Below, piece after piece: positions 52,563-61,484 of a DNA stretch of 64,000 nt. The notes under the pieces were generated by a model. It was given only the letters and a program-made list of their open reading frames with translations. It was not told the origin of the DNA and did not search any database. Source of the DNA: Fodinibius roseus (GTDB taxonomy: Bacteria > Bacteroidota > Rhodothermia > Balneolales > Balneolaceae); contig NZ_FQUS01000023.1 in assembly GCF_900129315.1 (NCBI RefSeq), positions 1-64,000 of the forward strand. Reading direction: 5' to 3'. The translations under genes and the position numbers were made by a program. Positions within the stretch are counted from its first letter, which is position 1, and the number at the start of each line of letters is the position of its first letter.

Positions 52563-52678
52563 CCTGGATTATTCACAGCCATTATTCCAATAGTTCATAA
52601 AAAGACCTTAATAGATTCTGAGGCCTTAAGATCTCATAGGATAACGAATCATTCCATATTATTCATGAATAATCCAGG
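52563..52678. repeat. 116-bp element with perfect 13-bp inverted ends, between ribE and ribD
   Basis: CCTGGATTATTCA (52563-52575) and TGAATAATCCAGG (52666-52678) are perfect reverse complements at the edges of a 116-base AT-rich stretch without ORFs. The right end abuts the ribD stop codon and includes the palindrome ATTATTCATGAATAAT. It could be a MITE-like insertion or a long RNA stem. No flanking duplication is obvious. Confidence 0.55.
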
Positions 52679-53794
52679 TTAAAAATATCCGCTGAATAGC
52701 AGGTCCTTGCCGACTTGACGCCACTGGGTTTCCCTGAGTTCCAAAACTTCCTCCATATGGTCGATGCCTATACCCATCACCGAGCGGGTGCCGCCGCCCA
52801 GCATTTTAGGGGCGATAAAAATTTCGACCTTGTCGACCAGCCGGTCGCGCAGGAGTGCCGAAGCCAGATTTTGTCCCCCTTCGACCAGAATAGAAGTGAC
52901 CGGCAAGCTCCCGAGTTCCTGCAGGGCTTGTTTCAGATCAGTATGGCCCTCTTTTTCATCAACCAGCAGCGTCTTGCCCCGGAAATAATCGGACTGCAGC
53001 AAGCTCAGCATCGGGTCGGCCTCATTTCGAAACTTTTCCTCGTTATGTGTCAATACGATGGTCTTCTCCTCATACTGGTCCGTAAAGAGATTCAGCTCGT
53101 CCGGCAGGTCCAGCGGTCCGTCTATCACGATTCTCCTGGGCTGGCGTCCCTCGATATGGCGGACAGTCAGCCGCGGGTTATCCAGCAGGGCCGTATTCCG
53201 CCCGATCATCACTGCGTCATATCTGCTTCGCCAGCGGTGGACCATCGTCCGTGATTCCAAACTGCTTATCCACTCTGATTTACCGTCAGGGGCCGCGATA
53301 TAACCATCCAGCGTCTGGGCGATTTTAAGGGTCACAAACGGACGGTTCAAAGCCTGGTGGTGCAGAAAGAATTCATTTTGTCGGCGGGCCTTTTCTTTCA
53401 GCAACCCCACATCCACGCTGATCCCCTGCTCCCTCAGGTACGAAATGCCCCGTCCTGCCACTTTGGGGGTCGGGTCTTCCATCGCCACTACCACGCGCCT
53501 GATGGGCAGCTCCCCCAACATTTTACAGCAGGGCGGGGTATGTCCCTCGTGGGCACAAGGTTCAAGCGTTACATAGACCGTTGCATCCTCCAGTCGCCCG
53601 CGATCCGTCACTGAATCCACCGCATTTTGCTCGGCATGAGCCTGGCCGTACCGTTCATGATACCCCTGGCCTATTTTGGTGCCATCAGCAGAGACGATTA
53701 CGCAACCTACCATGGGATTCGGAGAAACATAACCCGCTCCCCGGTCGGCTATTTCAAGCGCCAGATTCATCCATTTCTCATCTGCTTTTGTCAT
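52679..53794 (-). CDS. ribD: Bifunctional riboflavin deaminase/reductase
   Basis: A 371-residue enzyme that deaminates and then reduces the pyrimidine intermediate of riboflavin synthesis. The N-terminal deaminase domain has the zinc ligands of HAEQNA near residue 53 and PCAHEGHTPPCC near 77-88. The C-terminal reductase (about 150-371) has RPFVTLKIAQTLDG near 148 and EGGQNLASALL near 299. The ATG at 53794 fits the family start. A TTG at 53848 would add 18 residues. It follows the PpiD-like gene by about 70 bases, so all three may share a transcript. Confidence 0.94.
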   Translation of the reverse strand: MTKADEKWMNLALEIADRGAGYVSPNPMVGCVIVSADGTKIGQGYHERYGQAHAEQNAVDSVTDRGRLEDATVYVTLEPCAHEGHTPPCCKMLGELPIRRVVVAMEDPTPKVAGRGISYLREQGISVDVGLLKEKARRQNEFFLHHQALNRPFVTLKIAQTLDGYIAAPDGKSEWISSLESRTMVHRWRSRYDAVMIGRNTALLDNPRLTVRHIEGRQPRRIVIDGPLDLPDELNLFTDQYEEKTIVLTHNEEKFRNEADPMLSLLQSDYFRGKTLLVDEKEGHTDLKQALQELGSLPVTSILVEGGQNLASALLRDRLVDKVEIFIAPKMLGGGTRSVMGIGIDHMEEVLELRETQWRQVGKDLLFSGYF

Positions 53795-53863
53795 TTGTAA
53801 ATCACAAAAAGCTTCCCGGGTTCCGATTGACTGAATATAATAAAACAAAAAGGGAAGGAAGCA

Positions 53864-55639
53864 TTAACCCTGCAGTACCCGGGAACGATTATCCTCGATA
53901 TCCGCTTCTTCCTTGAGCTCTTCAATCCAGGTATTCAGGTAGGCAGCCTGCTTCTCTTTCCTCAGCTGTTGACGTATTTGACTGCGCTGCGAGGCGGTCA
54001 TATTTGAAATATCGGCCTCCTGCAGTCGGTCAACCCGCAGTATAAATGCGGCGCTGGTGCCCTTGACAGGTTCCGACCGTTCGCCCTGGTCCAACCCGAA
54101 GATAGCACCGATAACGGCGGGTTCACGTCCTGCTCCCGGCAGGGTGGTTGCGTTCATGGCAATTCCCTGGGCCGTTGCCACTTCTTTGCCGGCGGCCTCT
54201 GCCAGAGCAGAGAGGGTACTGTGTTGTTCAAGCAGTTTCCCGGCCCGGCTAACCGCCTGCTCTTTACGCTTCTCATTCACAACCGTGGTTCGAATTTGGT
54301 CTTTCACCTCTTCAAACGGCTGCACGCCGGCAGGAGTAATGTCGGTCACTTTCAGGACGACAAATTGTCCCGATAGTTCCACCGGTTCGGAAATATCGCC
54401 TTCCCCGGCATTAGTCAGGTAATTCATAATCTGCTGGCTTTGTCCGATACCGGAAATAAAACTGGTTCCCTTGGTAGCCAGACCCTCCCTGAGTTCCAGT
54501 CCCCGGCGTTCCGCCTCGGCTTCAAAGCCATCCTCTTCGGCAAAAAAGCTGAAATCATCCGCTTCCTTTGCCTGCTCGTCTATCGTAGCTACGGGATCAG
54601 CTGTTATATCGAGGCTAAACGGAACAAAGCTTATCTCAGAGCCGCTTTCACTCACTTTTTTGAGCAGGTACACCCGTCCCTCATCGTTGATGACCTCGCT
54701 TACTTCCCCAACCTCCAGATCCACCACCGGAGCAAACAGTTCCCGTATTTCATTCTCTTCCACAGTTCGGACATTAAAGGGGGTTGTGGACTGGTAGCTG
54801 TTCAGGAACAGCGAATCATTTTCGGCTTCAGCAAAATCAGACCGAAGGCTTTCCATCTCCTTCAGCGTGCGGGCGGTATCCTGCCTGGTCGGCGTCTTGT
54901 CAAAGCTCACATAATTAAATCGATAGGTTTCGCGCCGCTCGAACTGTTGCTGATTATTATTGTAATATTCTTTCAGATCGGCATCGGTCACCGAGATATC
55001 ACTTTCCGGGATATCGGCATAGGGGAAACGTACGTAAGCGACGTCGGCCCGGGTGTTGTTACGAAGATACTGCTGTTCCACCTCATACTGGCTGACTTCC
55101 ATGGACGACTGCAGATAATTATTCATTTTCTGCTGGCGGCGCTTTTGGCGCATCTGATCTTCGATCGCAATCCACAGCTGTTTGTTTTCGGGCGACTCGA
55201 TAGCAGTTTTCAACGCCACACGGTCGATGGTTCCGTCTTCCCGCTGGAATTGCTGCCGTATAAACGGATCGGGGTTTTCCCCCGTAATCATATTAACCAC
55301 TTCCTGGTCGGTCACTTGAATTCCCAGCTCCTCCATTTTTTGCTGCAGCAACTTTCCCGTCACCATCTCGTCCCATGCGCGCTGTTCAAAATTAGCCCGC
55401 ATTTCGGAATCAACGGAATTTCCCGTCTGTTGAGAATACTGCTCGATATAGTAATTAATGCGGTTGTTATACTCTTCAAGCTCAATTGATTCTCCATTGA
55501 CCGACCCGAGGGATTGGGAACCTCGCTGAATAACATCGAAAAAATTAGTGTCCGCCAACATCCATAATAATCCAAATGAGAATATAAGCACCCATAAAAT
55601 CACGCTGGTACTTTTTCTCATTTTATCCATTACACCCAT
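53864..55639 (-). CDS. PpiD/SurA-type peptidyl-prolyl isomerase-like chaperone
   Basis: A 591-residue inner-membrane-anchored periplasmic folding factor. One membrane helix lies near 12-30 (SVILWVLIFSFGLLWMLADT). A SurA-N-like helical region follows at about 45-190. A helical insert at about 200-330 and a parvulin-type PpiC domain at about 345-460 (SFISGIGQSQQIMNYLTNAG, VKVTDITPAGVQPFEE) come next, then a C-terminal helix. PpiD-type proteins assist outer-membrane protein folding at the Sec exit. This suits the LptD and TonB receptor load of this organism. The AT-rich gap upstream should hold its promoter. Confidence 0.85.
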   Translation of the reverse strand: MGVMDKMRKSTSVILWVLIFSFGLLWMLADTNFFDVIQRGSQSLGSVNGESIELEEYNNRINYYIEQYSQQTGNSVDSEMRANFEQRAWDEMVTGKLLQQKMEELGIQVTDQEVVNMITGENPDPFIRQQFQREDGTIDRVALKTAIESPENKQLWIAIEDQMRQKRRQQKMNNYLQSSMEVSQYEVEQQYLRNNTRADVAYVRFPYADIPESDISVTDADLKEYYNNNQQQFERRETYRFNYVSFDKTPTRQDTARTLKEMESLRSDFAEAENDSLFLNSYQSTTPFNVRTVEENEIRELFAPVVDLEVGEVSEVINDEGRVYLLKKVSESGSEISFVPFSLDITADPVATIDEQAKEADDFSFFAEEDGFEAEAERRGLELREGLATKGTSFISGIGQSQQIMNYLTNAGEGDISEPVELSGQFVVLKVTDITPAGVQPFEEVKDQIRTTVVNEKRKEQAVSRAGKLLEQHSTLSALAEAAGKEVATAQGIAMNATTLPGAGREPAVIGAIFGLDQGERSEPVKGTSAAFILRVDRLQEADISNMTASQRSQIRQQLRKEKQAAYLNTWIEELKEEADIEDNRSRVLQG

Positions 55640-56111
55640 ATATAAAACCTCTTATCTTCGTCTTTTATATTCCAAAAACAATTGTTTACCAGAACACACT
55701 GGTCTATACTAACAAACCTGTAAATATACAAGAAGCCTGCACTAAGAGCAATTCAGGGCCCTACAAAAAGTTTTTAAAGACCTAACCCGTATTTCTCACG
55801 CATAAAATATAGAATACCCCTAATCTTCTTAATAGCAAGGAGACCTAACCCGAATCTCACCAGGAAGCTTGTTCTTCAGCAAGGCGAAGGAAAATGACAG
55901 CGGGAGATGTCCCCCCTGCGCCCGGGACGCTATTGTTAGCTTTAACGCCGCTGACGGGCAATGTTTGCAGGATGTGGCACGCTGCTATTTTTTTGGCCTC
56001 AAAAATCGATATAACTTTATCTGTATCACAAGTGTACCACACTACACCAGGCATATCAGTGAGAACTGCGGGCTACTGCCGAAATGAATGCAAGCACAGT
56101 AACAAAAAAAC
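55640..56111. other. Intergenic stretch with direct repeats, possible insertion scar
   Basis: 472 bases without a credible gene. AGACCTAACCCG occurs twice, at about 55778 and 55841, each followed by an ATT/AATCTCAC-type run. The part at 55870-56090 has a more GC-rich composition than the flanks and short frames in several registers. It could be what is left of an insertion sequence or an old gene, but I cannot name it. Confidence 0.35.
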
Positions 56112-57041
56112 CTAAAAAACCTCTATCAAGCGCATGTGTTTAAGGTATTTCCCGGGATCTTCATTAATATTCTTAATCAAAAGATCCATTTCACCGGACA
56201 GGCTTTCCAGGTTGTCATACAGGCCGGGATCATTGACCAATTTGCCCAGGCTCCCTTCTCCGTTGTTGATCTTAACAAGCACCTCGCGCAGTTCCCGGTT
56301 GGTCTGCGTCAGTTCATGGCTCAATACTTCGAGCTCCGTGAGCGAACGGTCCAGCCCCGTCAACACTGAGTCAATACGCGATTTGTTCCGCGTGCTTACG
56401 GTGTCCATATTCGCCAAAAACTGTTGCGCGTGCGTTATGCTGAGCTCCAGGTCCGATCGTTTATTACGGAATAAGGTTGCCATCTCATCGGTAGACGTTT
56501 GAAGATTTGTCAAAGTGGTATCAATCTTTCCCTGGGCCTCTTCGTCAACCATCGTGTTAAGCTCTTCGAGAAGGGTGTTGAGCTTCTCAAACGATTCCGA
56601 TACATCTTCGCTCAGCTGCTCTCCCTCCTGCTTCAGGGTCTCCATCATCCCCCCCTCATAAATGCCCTTTATCTCATCGTTATGCTCTACGTCCTGCTGA
56701 GAATTACCCCGTATAATGACGATAGCCTTTTCATCGAGTAAGCCGGACGACTGCAGATGAGCTTCTGAGTCTTTGGGAATATGAGTGTCCAGATCCAAAC
56801 TCATGCTCACTTTCACGCTGTCTCCGTTTGAGAGCTGCATCGACTTGACGGATCCGACCCTTACGCCACTGACAAAAATATAACTTCCCGGGGTCAGGCC
56901 GTCTGCCTGCACAAAATGGGCGTGGATTATTTTCGACTGCCGGAACATCGGCATATCTCCCATCAATCGATAGCCGAAAAACCCGGCCACCAGGGCAACT
57001 AAAATTGTTAACGCTACTTTTAACTCGTTACTTATCTTCAA
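56112..57041 (-). CDS. mlaD: MlaD-type MCE-domain protein
   Basis: A 309-residue protein with one N-terminal membrane helix (VALTILVALVAGFFGYRLMG). An MCE domain covers about residues 38-115 (DGLTPGSYIFVSGVRVGSV, EAHLQSSGLLDEKAIVIIRG), and a long coiled coil runs from about 140 to 290. It should hold phospholipid between the inner-membrane ABC transporter and periplasmic partners. The start is TTG with AGGAG five to six bases upstream, a strong Shine-Dalgarno for this genome. It is last of three Mla genes on this strand, 11 bases after mlaF. Confidence 0.92.
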   Translation of the reverse strand: MKISNELKVALTILVALVAGFFGYRLMGDMPMFRQSKIIHAHFVQADGLTPGSYIFVSGVRVGSVKSMQLSNGDSVKVSMSLDLDTHIPKDSEAHLQSSGLLDEKAIVIIRGNSQQDVEHNDEIKGIYEGGMMETLKQEGEQLSEDVSESFEKLNTLLEELNTMVDEEAQGKIDTTLTNLQTSTDEMATLFRNKRSDLELSITHAQQFLANMDTVSTRNKSRIDSVLTGLDRSLTELEVLSHELTQTNRELREVLVKINNGEGSLGKLVNDPGLYDNLESLSGEMDLLIKNINEDPGKYLKHMRLIEVF

Positions 57042-57052
57042 AATATCTCCTG

Positions 57053-57793
57053 TTAACTTCTTATTTGATACTCACTGGCTGTTATAAAGTCCATCAAAAT
57101 ACGGTCCTCACTTTTTCTCAGCTCCTCCACGGTGCCGTGCCAATACAGGCTCTGCTCTTCCAGATAAGCAATCCGGTCGGCGATTTTCAGGACGCTGTGG
57201 ATGTCATGCGTTACCACAATAGAGGTAATATTCAAATTATCCGCCATAGATATAATAAGCTGATTAATCTCCTCGGATGTCTGCGGATCGAGCCCGGAAG
57301 TAGGTTCGTCATAAATCAGGAAATCGGGCTGCAGAATAGTGGCCCTCGCCAGGGCTACTCTCCTGCGCATACCCCCCGACAGCTCTGCGGGCGATTGGTC
57401 CCCCGTGCCGGTTAAATTAACCATATCCAGTGCATCTTCTACCTTTTTTTTAATCTCATTTTCATCAAAATCCGAAAAATAGCGCAGAGGGAAGGCGATA
57501 TTTTCAAATGTATTGAGCGAATCGAAAAGCGCGGATCCCTGAAACAACACCCCAAAGCGCTGCCTCATTTTGCGAAGATCGACATATTCAAGTTCAAATA
57601 CATTATTCCCATCAATAATCACTTCGCCCGAATCAGGATACATTAACGCATTAAAATGTTTGACCAGTACCGATTTGCCACAGCCCGACCGGCCAATGAT
57701 TGCTACGGTTTCTCCATCTTCAATGTTGAATGAAACATCTTTCCAGACCAGATTTGAACCAAAACTTTTTGTAAGATTACGTATCTCTATCAT
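57053..57793 (-). CDS. mlaF: MlaF-type ABC transporter ATP-binding protein
   Basis: A 246-residue ATPase. Walker A is GRSGCGKS near residues 34-41, the ABC signature LSGGMRRRVALARA near 138-151, Walker B FLIYDEPTSGLDP near 158-170, and the switch histidine is in VVTHD near 195. It drives phospholipid transport across the envelope with MlaE and MlaD. The neighbours on each side are its partner subunits, 11 and 15 bases away. Confidence 0.95.
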   Translation of the reverse strand: MIEIRNLTKSFGSNLVWKDVSFNIEDGETVAIIGRSGCGKSVLVKHFNALMYPDSGEVIIDGNNVFELEYVDLRKMRQRFGVLFQGSALFDSLNTFENIAFPLRYFSDFDENEIKKKVEDALDMVNLTGTGDQSPAELSGGMRRRVALARATILQPDFLIYDEPTSGLDPQTSEEINQLIISMADNLNITSIVVTHDIHSVLKIADRIAYLEEQSLYWHGTVEELRKSEDRILMDFITASEYQIRS

Positions 57794-57808
57794 AGGTCAT
57801 TCCAATGA

Positions 57809-58546
57809 TTACAAAAACACAGCAGCAAGTACAAAATCAGCTAATAATACATAAATACAACTTAAAACCGTAGCTTGTGTGGTGCTATTTCCGACTCCCT
57901 CGGCCCCGCCACTGGCATAATACCCTTTGAAACAGGAGACCGATGTTATCACAAACCCAAATACGAAAGCTTTGAGAATACCGAAGGTTACATCCCACGG
58001 AAAAAAGAACTCCCTTGCGCCGGACATAAATTCGGCCGGCGAGACCGCACCGGAAAAATAACCTGCGACCAATCCGCCTAAGATACCGGAAACGCTGGCA
58101 AATATATACAGCATCGGAAACATAATAAGACCGGCCAATACGCGGGGCAGCACCAGGAATGAAACCGAATTGAAGCCCATGGACTCCAGGGCATCGATCT
58201 GCTCGCTCACCCGCATGGTCCCCAGTTCCGTAGCAATGCGTGCGCCGACCTTTCCGGCCAGCACCAGACTCGTAATGACAGCGGCCAGCTCCATCAGCAG
58301 CGACTCTGAGGTAATGGCACCGATAATGGATACGGGAATAAAGGCGATGTCAAGCTGATATGCTGTTTGAATTGTCATCACTGCCCCGGTAAAAACACCG
58401 GTTAACAGTACAATAGGCACCGATTCATACCCAATCTTCAATAATTCATTGATCAGGTTTTTCCTATAGGTATCTACCTCGTACAACGAACGAAGCGACC
58501 GGTACAAGAGCAGGCTGTACTTTCCGAATTGTTCAAGTGCTTCCAT
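57809..58546 (-). CDS. mlaE: MlaE-type ABC transporter permease
   Basis: A 245-residue inner-membrane permease with about five helices. Family features are the amphipathic N-terminus (KYSLLLYRSL) and the conserved ATELGTMRVSEQIDALESMG near 106-125, the segment that contacts the ATPase. It is the first gene of the mlaE-mlaF-mlaD operon. Genes for MlaB and MlaC are absent here, as is common outside Proteobacteria. Confidence 0.94.
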   Translation of the reverse strand: MEALEQFGKYSLLLYRSLRSLYEVDTYRKNLINELLKIGYESVPIVLLTGVFTGAVMTIQTAYQLDIAFIPVSIIGAITSESLLMELAAVITSLVLAGKVGARIATELGTMRVSEQIDALESMGFNSVSFLVLPRVLAGLIMFPMLYIFASVSGILGGLVAGYFSGAVSPAEFMSGAREFFFPWDVTFGILKAFVFGFVITSVSCFKGYYASGGAEGVGNSTTQATVLSCIYVLLADFVLAAVFL

Positions 58547-58665
58547 AAAATTGTTTTATTATAACAACCATGGAAACTATTAAATTTCTATGTCGTTGTC
58601 ATTTCGTACGCTTTATTTTTTCAACTATATTATAAGCACCAAAAATTGGGCTCTATATCAATCAT

Positions 58666-59784
58666 ATGAATGGATTTTACAATAATATTATCGATAATAT
58701 TATTGCACTGCGCATTGTCATAGCCAGTGCTGTTTTGATAGTGATTTTTTTGATCGGTTCTTCCGGTTATCACCTGATTGAAGGCATGAACTTTTTTGAA
58801 GGATTCTATATGACTTTCATTACCATCACCACGATTGGATTCTCGGAATTGACGAATCTTTCAACCGGGGGACGGGTTTTTACCATGGGTATTTTTGTTA
58901 TGGGTATCGGCGTGATCTCTTATATTGCCTCTCAAACAACGCAATTAATTTTCGAAAGTGAACTCTTCAGGTTAAGAGCTATGAAAAAGCAACTCCGGAA
59001 AATGGAAGATCATTATATTGTTGCCGGCTATGGCCGGATCGGGCACCGTATTGCCGAGGTGCTGCAGGAGGCTGATATCCCGCTGGTTGTAGTAGAAAAC
59101 CAGGAAAGCAGCATTGAACGCATACGTAGTGATAAGCTCCTGTATGTCGCAGGCGATGCCCAGGATGAAGAAGTGCTGCAGGAAGCCGGTATCGAGCGTG
59201 CAAAGGGACTCATTTGTACCCTCTCCCGGGATCAGGATAATGTATTCGTAACCCTTATCGCACGCGAAATAAACCGGAATATCTTTATCCTGGTACGCAC
59301 AAATCAGCACCAGAATACCAAAAAAATTCTGCGGGCGGGCGCAGATAAAGTGATTTCTCCCTATGAGATTGGAGCAGACCGCATGGCCAACGTCATCCTT
59401 CGTCCCCATGTGGACCAGTTTATTAACCGCATTCAAAGCGGATCTCCGCAAGAACAGATACAAGATCACGTGTTTGACGAGATCAAAGTCTTTGAAGGAT
59501 CAGAGCTGGACGGCAAGACCCTTTCCGAGGCTCGGATTCGTCAAAAATATTTTGTTGTTATTATTGCTATCATTCCCCATGAAAAGGAACACATCCATTT
59601 TAACCCCGGCAGCGACGACCGGATATCCGCCGGCGACTCGCTCATCGTACTTGGAGATATCGAACGTATCGAGCATCTTCGTGAGGAAGGGTGCGATGAT
59701 TACCGGTCGCTCTCGGAACGGGTTTCCCGGCATGCTTTTACCAAACATTTTAATTCAAAACAAGAAGATACCAACTCAGTATGA
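58666..59784 (+). CDS. Potassium channel family protein with TrkA-N and TrkA-C domains
   Basis: A 372-residue two-helix K+ channel with a cytoplasmic RCK regulator. Helices lie near residues 16-34 and 67-90. The pore loop reads MTFITITTIGFSELTNL, so the selectivity filter is TIGFSE instead of TVGYGD. The RCK-N Rossmann domain starts HYIVAGYGRIGHRIAEVLQE near 112-131 with GxGxxG, and a TrkA-C domain follows (about 265-355). The variant filter is probably still K+ selective but may not be typical. Its TGA overlaps the aroC ATG, so the two are coupled. Confidence 0.88.
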   Translation: MNGFYNNIIDNIIALRIVIASAVLIVIFLIGSSGYHLIEGMNFFEGFYMTFITITTIGFSELTNLSTGGRVFTMGIFVMGIGVISYIASQTTQLIFESELFRLRAMKKQLRKMEDHYIVAGYGRIGHRIAEVLQEADIPLVVVENQESSIERIRSDKLLYVAGDAQDEEVLQEAGIERAKGLICTLSRDQDNVFVTLIAREINRNIFILVRTNQHQNTKKILRAGADKVISPYEIGADRMANVILRPHVDQFINRIQSGSPQEQIQDHVFDEIKVFEGSELDGKTLSEARIRQKYFVVIIAIIPHEKEHIHFNPGSDDRISAGDSLIVLGDIERIEHLREEGCDDYRSLSERVSRHAFTKHFNSKQEDTNSV

Positions 59785-60965
59785 TACGCTATTTAACAGC
59801 CGGTGAATCGCACGGCCCACAACTTACGGGAATTATTGAAGGCATACCGGCAGGACTCCCGATCACAGAAGATGAAATTGCCCTGCACCTGGCCCGCCGC
59901 CAAAAAGGATACGGGCGCGGGGGACGTATGGCCTTTGAGAAAGACCGTGCCGAGATCCTTTCCGGCGTTCGCTTCGCCAGGACCACCGGCGCTCCCATCG
60001 CTCTCCAGATGCCCAACCGCGCATTCGAGAAAGATGACGCCAACTGGCCCAAGGTGATGAGCAAGGAGGGAAAAGGCGAGGATGTTGATCCTATTACGGT
60101 TCCCCGGCCGGGACATGCCGATCTCACCGGGATACAGAAATACCGGTATAACGATATACGTCCCGCTATCGAACGATCCAGCGCCCGCGAGACCGCCATG
60201 CGGGTAGCCTGCAGCTCTATAGCCCGTAAATTTTTAAAGCACTTCGGCATTGAGATCGGGGGACACGTGACCCGCATCGGAAGTGTCGGTTACGAGCGGC
60301 CCTGGGAGGATATCCGGGAACTGGTGGACCCCATGCTGAGCGGTGGAGCCGAAACGGTGTTTCGCACAGCCGACGAATCGGAAGTACGCTGTCTGGATGA
60401 GGAACTCAGCCAGCAAATGCGCGATGAAATTATCGTCCGCCGCAAAGAAGGCAGCTCGCTTGGCGGCCACTGGGAAATTCTTGTTACCGGTCTTCCCCCC
60501 GGACTCGGCAGCTTTGTGCACTGGGACCGCAAGCTCGATGGACAGCTGGCCCAGGCGGTTATGGGGACCCAGGCCATGAAGGGCGTGGAAATCGGACAGG
60601 GGTTTGAGGCCGGACGACGGCACGGACAAGTGGTTCACGATGAAATCACCTACGAAGATGGGGATTTCAAACGACGAACAAACCGTATGGGAGGGATTGA
60701 AGGCGGAATCTCCACGGGTATGCCGCTGATTATTCGCGGAGTGATGAAACCGATTCCGACTATGCTTACTCCCATTTCCACCATTGATATTACTAGCAAA
60801 GAGGAGAAAGACACCCGGTACGAACGGTCTGACGTTTGCGCACTGCCACGGGCTATTGTGGTGATTGAAAGCGTTATTGCGCCGGTATTGGCAAACGCTT
60901 TTTTAGAAAAATTCGGAGGCGATTCCATTGAGGAAATCGAAGAACGGTATCAGGCTCATAAATAA
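59781..60965 (+). CDS. aroC: Chorismate synthase
   Basis: A 394-residue FMN-dependent enzyme that makes chorismate from EPSP, the last step of the shikimate pathway. It opens RYLTAGESHGPQL with the catalytic His region, then RRQKGYGRGGRM near 35-46. RPGHADLTGIQKYRYNDIRP lies near 112-131, RSSARETAMRVA near 133-144, GIEGGISTGMPL near 306 and a late RSDVCALPRA near 349. It is translationally coupled to the K+ channel gene by an ATGA overlap, an unusual partner for a shikimate enzyme. Confidence 0.96.
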   Translation: MIRYLTAGESHGPQLTGIIEGIPAGLPITEDEIALHLARRQKGYGRGGRMAFEKDRAEILSGVRFARTTGAPIALQMPNRAFEKDDANWPKVMSKEGKGEDVDPITVPRPGHADLTGIQKYRYNDIRPAIERSSARETAMRVACSSIARKFLKHFGIEIGGHVTRIGSVGYERPWEDIRELVDPMLSGGAETVFRTADESEVRCLDEELSQQMRDEIIVRRKEGSSLGGHWEILVTGLPPGLGSFVHWDRKLDGQLAQAVMGTQAMKGVEIGQGFEAGRRHGQVVHDEITYEDGDFKRRTNRMGGIEGGISTGMPLIIRGVMKPIPTMLTPISTIDITSKEEKDTRYERSDVCALPRAIVVIESVIAPVLANAFLEKFGGDSIEEIEERYQAHK

Positions 60966-60968
60966 ACC

Positions 60969-60984
60969 GGCAGGAAATCCTGCC
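60969..60984. terminator. Short hairpin after aroC
   Basis: GGCAGGA and TCCTGCC are perfect complements with a two-base spacer, four bases after the aroC stop. No T-run follows at once, so termination would be weak. A T-rich run occurs 60 bases further on. Confidence 0.3.
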
Positions 60985-61140
60985 ACTCGGTGGAGATCCG
61001 AGCAACCACTTCATGACGGCGACCCGGGAGGCGCGGATTTTTGCTTTTTTTAACCGCACAATGCGTTATTTTAGAGCATAAAATAGATTCTGCAACTGAC
61101 CGTTATCATCGTTAAAAACGGAGATGGATAAGTCTTGGAT

Positions 61141-61479
61141 ATGAGCAAGGATCCCCAGTCAAAAATCAAACAGCTTGCCCGGCAAATTAAAAGCAATCCC
61201 GGGGACTCTTTCTCCAAGTTTGCCCTGGCCCTGGAGTTCCGTAAACAGGGGAAGTTCAAAAATGCACGTATTTTATTTGAAGACATCCTGAAACATGATC
61301 CGGACTATGTAGGCGTCTATTACCACTTGGGCAAACTCTATGAAATGCACGACCGTCTTCAGGATGCCCGGGACATGTATAAGAAGGGTATTCCCAAGGC
61401 AGAACAACAGCAAAAAAAACGAACGAAATCGGAGCTGCAGGAAGCCTTGCAGAATGTAAAAATTGAAATGGATTCATAG
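61141..61479 (+). CDS. Tetratricopeptide repeat protein
   Basis: A 112-residue protein with about two TPR units: DSFSKFALALEFRKQGKFKN with ARILFEDILKHDPDYV, and VYYHLGKLYEMHDRLQDARD with MYKKGI. A Lys/Gln-rich helix ends the protein. TPRs mediate protein contacts. The ATG at 61141 is preferred; a TTG two codons upstream is also in frame. Five bases separate its stop from the LysM-RlpA gene, so they share a transcript. Confidence 0.82.
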   Translation: MSKDPQSKIKQLARQIKSNPGDSFSKFALALEFRKQGKFKNARILFEDILKHDPDYVGVYYHLGKLYEMHDRLQDARDMYKKGIPKAEQQQKKRTKSELQEALQNVKIEMDS

Positions 61480-61484
61480 TACGT

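Noticed and set aside
52544..55700. FMN riboswitch upstream of the riboflavin genes
   Set aside because: The conserved AGGGGC..GGGTGAAATTCCC core was looked for before ribD, ribE and the PpiD-like gene and was not seen.
55857..56115. Short frames on both strands in the gap between the PpiD-like and mlaD genes
   Set aside because: They overlap each other, show no known motif and are better explained as part of an old insertion or non-coding DNA.
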